Origin: Phycisphaerae bacterium
Lineage (GTDB): Bacteria; Planctomycetota; Phycisphaerae; UBA1845
DNA length: 8,150 bases
Direction of reading: 5' to 3'
Assembly: GCA_029260195.1 (NCBI GenBank)
Contig: JAJDDS010000096.1
Location: 1-8,150 of the forward strand
Shown here one piece after another: positions 1 to 6,101 of this stretch. The position numbers and the translations under genes were made by a program. Every line of letters begins with the position of its first letter. The first letter of the stretch is position 1. The notes under the pieces were generated by a model. It worked only from the letters and a program-made list of their open reading frames with translations. It searched no databases and was not told where the DNA came from.

Positions 1-1157
1 CGCTGACGTTGCTGCTTATCTTTCGCCGGGTGGTATCGCCAACCGTGGCGATCGGTGGGACGGCGTTGTACGTGTTGTGCGGGGACGTCCGCTTCTTCGG
101 CATGCTGTTGCTGACGGAGGCGGTGTCGGTTTGGCTCCTCCTGCAGTTGGTCTACTTTTATCTGACGGATCGCCCGCGGTTGGCGGGCGTGGCGGGCGCG
201 CTGCTGGTCGTTTGCCACTGGCAGATGGCGTCGGTGGTTCCGATGGTCTTGCTGGTTTACGCTGCGCGGCGTCTGTGGCGCGACTGCGTCGGGGCGGTTG
301 TGGGTACGATCGCGGGCTTGTCACCGTTTCTGGTGGCGTCGACCATCATCTACGGTCATCCTTTGTACCCATTGCTGCTGAATCTCTCGATGAATACGGT
401 TGGGTACGTGGGGGAATCGGGCGCCTTGGTTGCTAACGACCCGCTGTATTACTTGCGATCCGTCCCCGCGACGTTTTGGCTGCTCGTCATCGGAGGTCTT
501 GCGGCGGCGTACTGGACGTGGGTTCGTCCGTGCGAACAGGACCGAGCGCGCCCGGGCGCGACGTGTGTCCTTTGCGTGCCGATCGTGGCTGCGCAATTGC
601 TCGTATTGCACGTCGTCGCGGTGAAGGACACCCGTTTGCTTGTCCCGCTGATACCGCTGTTGCTGCTCGCCTCGGTCGTGGTGGCTGACCACTACGCGCG
701 CGTGATGCCGCGCAGCCGTTACATCGCGTGGCCGGCGCTGGCGTTTTCAATGGTGACGGTGATGCCAGATCGTAGCCTGGCGTGGGAGATCCACGACATG
801 TTGAACGACCCAGTGCATCAGGTTCTGGAGGCGCGACGGACGATTGCCGCGCTGGGTGCGGAGGAGGTCGTCTACACGGACGTCAATGATCTGGCCGTGA
901 TGGCTCACACGCTGCACCGCACGGTGCCGGTGATCGGCGACGGTGCGGATCATAACGTTCACTTGCTCAGCGCCCGCGGAGCCGTAGCGCGCGAGGAGAT
1001 CCCGTCGGGTGGGGTATACCTGACCTGGGATCCGGGCGCCGGTCAGGTTCTCGATTCCATCGAGGGTAACAAGAATGGGGTTCTGTATCTGGTGCGGTGG
1101 CAGGGGCGCGACATGTCGGCGACGACGCCGAGTCGGGAACCAGCGAATCCCGCGTAA
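1..1157 (+). CDS. Polytopic membrane glycosyltransferase, GT39/ArnT-like (5' partial)
   Basis: The reading frame is already open at the left edge (first full codon at position 3), so the true start lies upstream; the TTG at 9 is not a convincing start. It ends at TAA 1155-1157. About the first 255 visible residues are very hydrophobic and form roughly eight membrane segments separated by short Arg-rich loops. The segment YGHPLYPLLL (near residue 116) and the stretch DTRLLVPLIPLLLLAS (near 207) resemble the later part of PMT_2/RgtA-D-like transferases, which move a sugar from a polyprenyl-phosphate donor on the periplasmic side of the inner membrane. The acidic catalytic motif of this family lies in the first periplasmic loop and is outside the window. 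The last ~125 residues are soluble and probably periplasmic. The context of glycosyltransferases and a ligase supports a role in surface glycan synthesis. Another polytopic membrane protein type cannot be excluded because the N-terminus is missing. Confidence 0.75.
   Translation, partial: LTLLLIFRRVVSPTVAIGGTALYVLCGDVRFFGMLLLTEAVSVWLLLQLVYFYLTDRPRLAGVAGALLVVCHWQMASVVPMVLLVYAARRLWRDCVGAVVGTIAGLSPFLVASTIIYGHPLYPLLLNLSMNTVGYVGESGALVANDPLYYLRSVPATFWLLVIGGLAAAYWTWVRPCEQDRARPGATCVLCVPIVAAQLLVLHVVAVKDTRLLVPLIPLLLLASVVVADHYARVMPRSRYIAWPALAFSMVTVMPDRSLAWEIHDMLNDPVHQVLEARRTIAALGAEEVVYTDVNDLAVMAHTLHRTVPVIGDGADHNVHLLSARGAVAREEIPSGGVYLTWDPGAGQVLDSIEGNKNGVLYLVRWQGRDMSATTPSREPANPA
1116..1131. other. Perfect 6-bp hairpin near the convergent gene ends
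   Basis: TCGGCG (1116-1121), loop ACGA, CGCCGA (1126-1131) form a perfect 6-bp stem. It lies inside the last codons of the membrane transferase and 31 bases past the methyltransferase stop. No T-run follows on either strand, so it is not a standard intrinsic terminator. It could end or stabilise the methyltransferase transcript, but short GC stems are common by chance in DNA of this composition. Confidence 0.25.
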
Positions 1158-1161
1158 TCGG

Positions 1162-1950
1162 CTACGTGCGTTTGCGGATCACGCCGCAGTTCACGCCAAC
1201 GGACCACGCATCGACATCGCGACGGTTCTTTCGGACAAACCTCCGAAAGGCGTTGTTTTCGAGAATGTCGTGCGCCAGAATCGTTCCGCCAGGAGTCAGA
1301 CCGGACCACGCCAGCTCGAATTCACGCCACATGTGGCGATGGTGATGGAAACTGTCGTGTACAAACATGTCAAGGACTGGCTGGTCCGCCAGAACCTCCG
1401 GGAGAATGCTGAGGCTGTCGCCGGATCGTTTCTTCCATCGCCCGCGCAGCCCGAGAGGAACCAACTGGCCGATCTTTGGATCGTCGAGGATCTCGATGCT
1501 CGTCAGTGATCCGCGTCCGTTGCGTTCCATGGCAGCCAGGATGTACGTGGAGGACACGCCGTACGCGATACCGGTTTCCACAACGAACTCGGGTGCGAAT
1601 GCCCGCGTCATAACGTAGGTCGTGTAGCGGTCTTCGTAGCACATGGGAGACGCCAGTCCTGGGTCGGCGCCGCGGTCTCCGAATCGCGCGTGGACATCGC
1701 GGGCTTCGGCGAGGAAACGTCGGGCATCCGCGGGGTCGATCCCGAGGGCGGACGCCATCGCGATGACGCGTCGGTTGGTATCACCGTTGGGCTCTGGAAC
1801 CTGTCGCGTGCCCATCGGGTCGAGGCAGCGTTTCCTCTCGGCGATCTCCTCGGGCAGGTACGTAACCGCGAACACAGCGTCGACGCAGGGGTGAACGAGG
1901 CGTCGAGCATGCCGGTAGAGTCGATGTGCGCTTGGGACGGCGGACGACAT
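1162..1950 (-). CDS. Class I SAM-dependent methyltransferase, Methyltransf_24-like
   Basis: It encodes 262 residues from ATG 1950 to TAG 1162-1164. The ATG was chosen because GAGGAA (1954-1959 on this strand) sits 5 bases upstream of it; an in-frame GTG at 1971 would add seven residues but has no ribosome site. The first ~110 residues are helical and Arg-rich. The Rossmann core follows: motif I VETGIAYGVSS at 124-134 for SAM binding, an acidic strand end SIEI (E153), FVHDSFHHH at 196-204, and PGGTILAHDI at 220-229. The FVHD, PGG and HD pattern is typical of the Methyltransf_24 group, often found in polysaccharide clusters. It probably methylates a sugar or other small precursor in the cytoplasm; the substrate is not visible. 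It is the only gene on this strand and converges on the membrane transferase with 4 bases between stops, so it has its own promoter. The His-rich FHHH could bind a metal, which is speculation. Confidence 0.88.
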   Translation of the reverse strand: MSSAVPSAHRLYRHARRLVHPCVDAVFAVTYLPEEIAERKRCLDPMGTRQVPEPNGDTNRRVIAMASALGIDPADARRFLAEARDVHARFGDRGADPGLASPMCYEDRYTTYVMTRAFAPEFVVETGIAYGVSSTYILAAMERNGRGSLTSIEILDDPKIGQLVPLGLRGRWKKRSGDSLSILPEVLADQPVLDMFVHDSFHHHRHMWREFELAWSGLTPGGTILAHDILENNAFRRFVRKNRRDVDAWSVGVNCGVIRKRT

Positions 1951-1953
1951 GGG

Positions 1954-1959
1954 TTCCTC
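1954..1959 (-). promoter_or_regulatory. Ribosome binding site of the methyltransferase
   Basis: The - strand reads GAGGAACCC directly before ATG 1950, giving a GAGG core with a 5-base spacer. This supports ATG 1950 over the in-frame GTG at 1971. Confidence 0.6.
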
Positions 1960-1970
1960 GCACCCCCACA

Positions 1971-1976
1971 CTTATA
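1971..1976 (-). promoter_or_regulatory. Possible -10 box for the methyltransferase
   Basis: The - strand reads TATAAG, five of six matches to the sigma-70 -10 consensus, about 20 bases before ATG 1950. A transcript from here would start near 1964, leaving a short leader that still contains the GAGG site and excluding the GTG at 1971. No good -35 box is present at 16-18 bases, so the call is weak. Confidence 0.25.
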
Positions 1977-2114
1977 CGGCAACGATGGGACTATCGTCCC
2001 TTTCGGACCGGGGGTTTACGGGGTCTTGGACCGGATCCGTCCCGTGGGGATGGGGCGCTATTGGAGATCCGTGTCACAAAGCGGAATTGCATCGATTCGG
2101 CTCTGCCGTCCGCC

Positions 2115-2120
2115 GATAAT
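2115..2120 (+). promoter_or_regulatory. Possible -10 box for the glycosyltransferase operon
   Basis: GATAAT matches TATAAT at five of six positions in otherwise GC-rich DNA, and would give a leader of roughly 75 bases before ATG 2201. No convincing -35 hexamer lies 16-18 bases upstream; the nearest TTG-containing hexamer, TTGCAT at 2087-2092, is 22 bases away. Low confidence. Confidence 0.2.
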
Positions 2121-2200
2121 AACGCGGAGATGCCGTCTGGACGCCGCTCCGCGCGCGTCCGGCGGGCGGGCGGTGACGGACGTCGCCGGGCTGAAACACC

Positions 2201-3595
2201 ATGGCGAGTCGTTGGCAAATGGAAAACGCATCGCTGGACAACTCACGAGAGGCGAGTGCGCAGGACGCTTCCGATCCCCGTCCCCCGCGGACGGTGGTGG
2301 TGACTTGGCATTGGCCACCGACCAATCGGGCGTCGGCCGGTGTTCTCGGATCGCTTTTCGGAATCGCGCCGCGCGGTGCATTCCGCGTGGTCACGCGTTC
2401 GTTCGCGGAGACGTCGTTCACGGATCGCCGACCGGCCGACGCGGACCTGGACGCCCGCGTTCCGCCGACATTTGTCCCGTGGCCTCTTGACGACCAAATA
2501 CAGCCAACACTCAGCCACGCGCTGGTCACGATTCGAACGGTCCTCGGGATGATTCGCGCCGCGTGCAAAGTTGGCCGAGGATGGAAGGCTGAACGCGTCA
2601 TAGCGGTGTACCCTCACCGCCTGTCGTTGGTCGCGGGCTGGGTGGCGGCGCGGCGGCTTCGCGTGCCGTTGGTATTGTACATGCACGACCTGTGCATCGA
2701 AGCCATCACCTTCCGGAATCCTTTTCGGCGCGCTTGGTGGCGGTTGATCGACGCATGGTGTCTTCGGGACGCGTCTCTGATCGTGGTTCCGACGGAGCAA
2801 TTCGCGGATCACTACCGGGGGCGGTCGGTCCAGCCGTGCTTTGTGCTTCCGCACTGCGCTCCGCGACGACTTCCCCCGAACGATCCACCCGCATCGCGCG
2901 GGCGATTGTCCCTGGTGTATTCGGGCGCGATCTACGAACCACACGCGCAGGCTGCGCGGGCGTTCGTCGACGCCACGGACGGGTTGGAGAACGTGCGGGT
3001 CACCTACTTCACGGATCCGGGCGCGTGTGGCGGATTGCTGGGGCGTGTGGGCGGGCGGTGGCTCCCGCACCGAGAGGCGTTGGAGGAGCTCCAGCACGCG
3101 GATGTGCTCGTCGTGCTGCTTTCGACGCAATCAGACTGTCCCGCCGAAGTACACGGTTGCTTTCCGTCGAAAATCATTGATTACCTCGCGGCTGGGCGCC
3201 CGATCCTGGCACTGGCGCCGGCGGGGAGTTTCGTGGATCGATTGGTCAGCCGGTCTGGGTGCGGAGTCGTGGTTCGCCGTCACGATCCGTCGTCGATTCG
3301 CGAGGCGATTGATACGCTGCGCGACGCGCGCGTTCGGCGGGAGATGGGGCGAAACGCCCGACAACTTCTCTCGGAATTTCACCGCGAAACGTGGATGAAC
3401 CGACTGCTCGCCCGACTGGCAGAGCCATCACTCGACCAGTGTCCGAATGGGTCGAGGGGACCGATTCCGCGACGGCGCGACGGCGAGGGCGGGCGGCGGA
3501 TTCCGCGCACGGTCCCATTAGCGCGTGTGTCGGGCTCGGCGCCGTCGACGGCGCACGCCGCAACCGAGTACTCATCGGCGGCGGCCACGGAGTAA
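2201..3595 (+). CDS. GT-B fold glycosyltransferase (GT4-like) with a long disordered tail
   Basis: It encodes 464 residues. ATG 2201 is the first possible start, as an in-frame TGA lies at 2192-2194; ATG 2219 is an alternative, and neither has a strong ribosome site. After about 30 polar residues, the N-terminal GT-B domain begins with VVVTWHWPPTNRASAG (32-47), includes YPHRLSLVAG (137-146) and reaches LYMHDL (159-164). The C-terminal nucleotide-sugar domain starts near residue 237 with LVYSGAIYEPH and carries FPSKIIDYLAAGRPIL (321-336), a hallmark near the donor site of GT4-like enzymes. The family would transfer a sugar from a nucleotide donor to a lipid-linked or glycan acceptor at the cytoplasmic membrane face. 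The fold normally ends near residue 408; the remaining ~55 residues are rich in Arg, Pro, Ser and Ala and look disordered. It is the first gene of the + strand operon, 6 bases before the ligase-like gene. Sugar specificity is unknown. Confidence 0.87.
   Translation: MASRWQMENASLDNSREASAQDASDPRPPRTVVVTWHWPPTNRASAGVLGSLFGIAPRGAFRVVTRSFAETSFTDRRPADADLDARVPPTFVPWPLDDQIQPTLSHALVTIRTVLGMIRAACKVGRGWKAERVIAVYPHRLSLVAGWVAARRLRVPLVLYMHDLCIEAITFRNPFRRAWWRLIDAWCLRDASLIVVPTEQFADHYRGRSVQPCFVLPHCAPRRLPPNDPPASRGRLSLVYSGAIYEPHAQAARAFVDATDGLENVRVTYFTDPGACGGLLGRVGGRWLPHREALEELQHADVLVVLLSTQSDCPAEVHGCFPSKIIDYLAAGRPILALAPAGSFVDRLVSRSGCGVVVRRHDPSSIREAIDTLRDARVRREMGRNARQLLSEFHRETWMNRLLARLAEPSLDQCPNGSRGPIPRRRDGEGGRRIPRTVPLARVSGSAPSTAHAATEYSSAAATE
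3589..3592 (+). promoter_or_regulatory. Ribosome binding site of the ligase-like gene
   Basis: GGAG lies in the last codons of the upstream glycosyltransferase gene, 9 bases before ATG 3602. Its position inside the preceding gene suggests translation of the two genes is linked. Confidence 0.5.
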
Positions 3596-3601
3596 CCGCG
3601 C

Positions 3602-4978
3602 ATGCTCCCACTACGAACCATCGCCTTCCTGATGAGCTTCTTCAGCGCGTCAACCGCGTCGCTGCTGGTTCCGATCCTGGGCGTCGCGAACTACATGATG
3701 ATCTATCAGGTGTACCCGGAGCACGCGTGGTGGCACATCCCGATCGAGGGATTGGGCATACGCTACTCGATGACGGCTGCGGTTTGCATGATGATGGGGA
3801 TTCTGATCAACCTCTCGCGTATGCCGTCGGTGCGTCCGGTGTTGAGTACCTGGGACGTGTGTGCTCTGACTCTTGTTCTGATCGTGGTGTTGAGCGAGTT
3901 CGTCGGCCTTCCACCGTCCCGAGCGAGCGAGGTGCTGACCGACAAGTTTGTGAAGATGATGATCTTCGTCTTCTGCATGACGCGGATCGCAACCACCAAG
4001 CGTAACTTCACGATCGTGATGTGGACGCTGGTGGTGGGGAGTTTTTACCTGGGATACGACGCATGGACGGCGCCGCGTGGAGCGTTTACGCGCGGCCGCC
4101 TCGAGGTGATCGGCGGCCCGGACTTTCGTCACTCGTCGGGACTGGCGGCTCACATGGCGGCGATGCTGCCGTTGGTCGCGGCGGTGTTTCTCACGACGCG
4201 ATCCTGGATCTTGCGTTCGATCACACTCATGAGCGGCGCGCTGACGGCGAACACGGTTGTTCTGTGTCGCACGCGTTCGGCGTTCGTGGGTTTGATGTGC
4301 GGCGGCGTGGTTGCGTTGCTCCTCGCGCCCCGGCGACGCCGACTGCGGACATACTTGTTGATCGCCGTAGCCGCGGTGTGTGCTTATTCGATCACCGACC
4401 CGTTGTTCTGGGATCGTATGATGACGCTGCAGGACCGGGACGGGCTGAAGCAGGACAATGCGGCGATGGGCCGCGTGGCGATTTGGAAGGTCGCGCGGCG
4501 TATTCTCGCGCAAGAGCCGCTCGGCGTCGGCATCGGGAACTTCCCGCGCACGGTCCAGCAGTACGAGCCGAGCCTGGGACGTCGTGCCGCGCACAATACA
4601 ATCGTCCTCTGCGCGGCCGAGTTGGGATTGCAGGGGTTCGCGGTCTTCGCGCTGGCGATTCTGGTCGCGATACATCAGACGCGGTATTGCTACCGCCGCG
4701 CCCAACGAACGGACGACCCCGTGTGGACCCGGTATATGTCGTATTGCCTGTTATTGTCGATCGTGGTGTCGCTTGGCGCGCAGATGTTCACCGAGCGACT
4801 GTACACCGAGGCGTTCTGGTGGATTCTCGCGCTTCCGGGCTGCCTGCAGCGGGTCGTCTTGCGCGAGGTCAAACTTCATTCGGTCCCCCTGCAACACGGA
4901 GACGTTGTTGACATCAATGCCTGGAGCGAAAACAACCCGCTCACAGCCAGTGATCGTGCACGTGGTGCATTCGCTTAG
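3602..4978 (+). CDS. O-antigen ligase/polymerase-like membrane protein (Wzy_C; exosortase-associated type)
   Basis: It encodes 458 residues and about ten or more membrane segments. Proteins of this superfamily join lipid-linked glycans at the periplasmic face of the inner membrane, either polymerising repeats (Wzy) or ligating them to an acceptor (WaaL, PglL). The N-terminal part, with GVANYMMIYQVYPEHAWW (27-44) and GGPDFRHSSGLAAHMAAMLPL (171-191), resembles the DUF5935 half of the exosortase A-associated O-glycosylation ligase family. The C-terminal Wzy_C part has CRTRSAF (222-228), a large loop with MGRVAIWK (289-296), GVGIGNF (308-314) and HNTIVLCAAELGLQG (331-345); the Arg and His residues there correspond to those usually essential in ligases. 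The start ATG 3602 has GGAG 9 bases upstream. Its 3' end overlaps the next gene by 62 bases. Ligase and polymerase cannot be separated by sequence alone; the exosortase-type assignment rests on remembered family patterns. Confidence 0.85.
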   Translation: MLPLRTIAFLMSFFSASTASLLVPILGVANYMMIYQVYPEHAWWHIPIEGLGIRYSMTAAVCMMMGILINLSRMPSVRPVLSTWDVCALTLVLIVVLSEFVGLPPSRASEVLTDKFVKMMIFVFCMTRIATTKRNFTIVMWTLVVGSFYLGYDAWTAPRGAFTRGRLEVIGGPDFRHSSGLAAHMAAMLPLVAAVFLTTRSWILRSITLMSGALTANTVVLCRTRSAFVGLMCGGVVALLLAPRRRRLRTYLLIAVAAVCAYSITDPLFWDRMMTLQDRDGLKQDNAAMGRVAIWKVARRILAQEPLGVGIGNFPRTVQQYEPSLGRRAAHNTIVLCAAELGLQGFAVFALAILVAIHQTRYCYRRAQRTDDPVWTRYMSYCLLLSIVVSLGAQMFTERLYTEAFWWILALPGCLQRVVLREVKLHSVPLQHGDVVDINAWSENNPLTASDRARGAFA

Positions 4979-6101
4979 CGTCGGGGGCATGGAGCGAGGG
5001 CTGTTGTCTTTCCTCGCCCAGCCGGCGGCGCTCGCCGTGCGCAACGTGGTGTGTACGATGCGCGGTCCCGGAACGCTCGCGAAGGAATTACCCGCGAATA
5101 CCGAACTCGATGCACTCGGGTACGTGGGCCGGCATCCTCTGTCGGCGATTGGCCTGTCCAAGGTCCTTCGCCGTCACCGCCCCGAAGTCGTCCACGCCCG
5201 TAACTTCAATACGTGGTGTGATTGTGTTCTGGCATGCCGACTGACACAGTCGCCGAAACCGAAGGCTGTGCTCGGATTCCACGGACTCGAGACCGACGGT
5301 GGATTCACTCCGGTGCAGCGCCGGCGCGCGCGGTGGCTTGGGTTCGCCTCTCATCAGTTCACGTCGGTGTCGCGCGCCGGCGCGGATCAACTGACGCGCG
5401 AGCTGGGCGTCGACGAGCAGAACATCCGATGGCTGGCCAACGGCGTCGACACCAGCCGTTTCACGCCGCCCGACGCGCGGCAGAAGCAACGCAAACGCGA
5501 AGCGCTGGGGATCGATCCGAGCGAGCGCGTCGTGCTCATGGTCGGATCGTTGGTTCCCGTCAAGGATCACGCAGCCGCCATCGACGCGGTCAAACACCAC
5601 ATCGGGCCAATTCAGCCGGTCCGACTCCTGATCGTCGGGGACGGCAGGCTGAGGGACGAGATCCGGGAGCAGGCAGATCACGTCGGGCGGGGAACGCGGG
5701 TAACATTGCTCGGCGAACGACACGACATCCCGGAGATCCTGCGAGCCGCGGATGTTTTCGCGCTTAGCAGCCGCTCGGAGCAGATGAGCAGCGCACTCAC
5801 CGAAGCGATGGCCACCGGAATCGCGGTGGTGGCGACGGACGTCGGCGACAGCGCCCGCGTGGTCGAACACCGCCACAGTGGGCTGATCGTACCACCCGCG
5901 AACCCGGCAGCGCTCGGTCACGCGCTCGCGGAACTCCTCGCGAACCCCGATGATCGACGCAGGCTTGGCGCGAACGCCCGGCGCCGCGCGGTCGAGCGAT
6001 TCGACCTCGCCGCCGCCGCACACGCTTACACTCGCTACTACGAATCCCTGGCGAACGATGTGGTACGAGGAGGCTCCCGATGTGCGGCATTGCCGGCATA
6101 G
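4917..6101 (+). CDS. GT4 family glycosyltransferase, similar to exosortase-associated sugar transferases
   Basis: It encodes 394 residues from ATG 4917 to TAG 6099-6101. The frame is open much further upstream, but the conserved first strand PVIVHVVHSLSVGGMERGL begins at residue 11, so the earlier part is only a shadow in the ligase gene. ATG 4917 has GGAG 15 bases upstream; TTG 4908 would place that site at 6 bases, and GTG 4950 would trim the N-terminus, so the start is uncertain. Motifs are GGMERG (23-28), VHARN (92-96), FHGLE (121-125), NGVDTSRF (185-192), VGSLVPVKDH (209-218), GDG (251-253), and the donor-binding E-x7-E pair E288 and E296 followed by AMATGIAVVATDVG. This is a retaining GT-B enzyme acting in the cytoplasm on nucleotide-sugar donors. 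The opening and VHARN motif resemble the PEP-CTERM/EpsH1-associated sugar transferase family. The usual GxPVVAT and GG positions read GIAVVAT and GD here. Confidence 0.9.
   Translation: MPGAKTTRSQPVIVHVVHSLSVGGMERGLLSFLAQPAALAVRNVVCTMRGPGTLAKELPANTELDALGYVGRHPLSAIGLSKVLRRHRPEVVHARNFNTWCDCVLACRLTQSPKPKAVLGFHGLETDGGFTPVQRRRARWLGFASHQFTSVSRAGADQLTRELGVDEQNIRWLANGVDTSRFTPPDARQKQRKREALGIDPSERVVLMVGSLVPVKDHAAAIDAVKHHIGPIQPVRLLIVGDGRLRDEIREQADHVGRGTRVTLLGERHDIPEILRAADVFALSSRSEQMSSALTEAMATGIAVVATDVGDSARVVEHRHSGLIVPPANPAALGHALAELLANPDDRRRLGANARRRAVERFDLAAAAHAYTRYYESLANDVVRGGSRCAALPA
6068..6073 (+). promoter_or_regulatory. Strong ribosome binding site of the amidotransferase
   Basis: AGGAGG sits 6 bases before ATG 6080 and inside the end of the GT4 gene. 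It is the best Shine-Dalgarno match in the window and fixes the start that leaves Cys2 as the second residue. Confidence 0.8.

Larger units (their letters stand above)
1951..2200. other. Divergent intergenic region with dyad symmetries
   Basis: This 250-base gap lies between the divergent methyltransferase and glycosyltransferase genes and is the only sizeable non-coding stretch. It holds a perfect 5-bp dyad GGGAC-TATC-GTCCC (1987-2000), an imperfect dyad GCGGAAT-TGCATCG-ATTCGGC (2081-2101, six of seven pairs), and a 7-base direct repeat GGACCGG at 2005-2011 and 2028-2034. A GATAAT at 2115-2120 on the + strand resembles a -10 box for the downstream operon, without a well-spaced -35. No RNA gene or small ORF with a good ribosome site was seen. 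Long open frames crossing it are high-GC shadows. Confidence 0.5.

Noticed and set aside
1109..1118. 10-base perfect palindrome CGACATGTCG
   Set aside because: Lies inside coding sequence with no partner sites; it is too short to separate from chance.
1951..1971. GTG 1971 as start of the methyltransferase
   Set aside because: No ribosome site upstream, and the possible -10 box overlaps it; ATG 1950 has GAGG at a good distance.
1690..2490. 266-codon + strand open frame crossing the divergent intergenic region
   Set aside because: It runs antisense to the methyltransferase and then out of frame into the glycosyltransferase; the composition is Gly/Arg-rich with no motif.
3650..4705. 351-codon open frame on the - strand opposite the ligase-like gene
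   Set aside because: Its translation is dominated by Arg, His and Gln, as expected for the complement of a hydrophobic membrane protein; it is a shadow.
4021..4911. 296-codon + strand open frame inside the ligase-like gene
   Set aside because: Arg/Gly-rich out-of-frame product of a hydrophobic coding sequence; no domain.
4458..4916. Upstream extension of the GT4 frame
   Set aside because: The frame is open, but the translated part is Arg/Ser-rich shadow of the ligase; GT4 homology begins at residue 11 after ATG 4917.
5088..6023. 311-codon open frame on the - strand opposite the GT4 gene
   Set aside because: No domain or ribosome site, fully contained in a gene with clear GT4 motifs.
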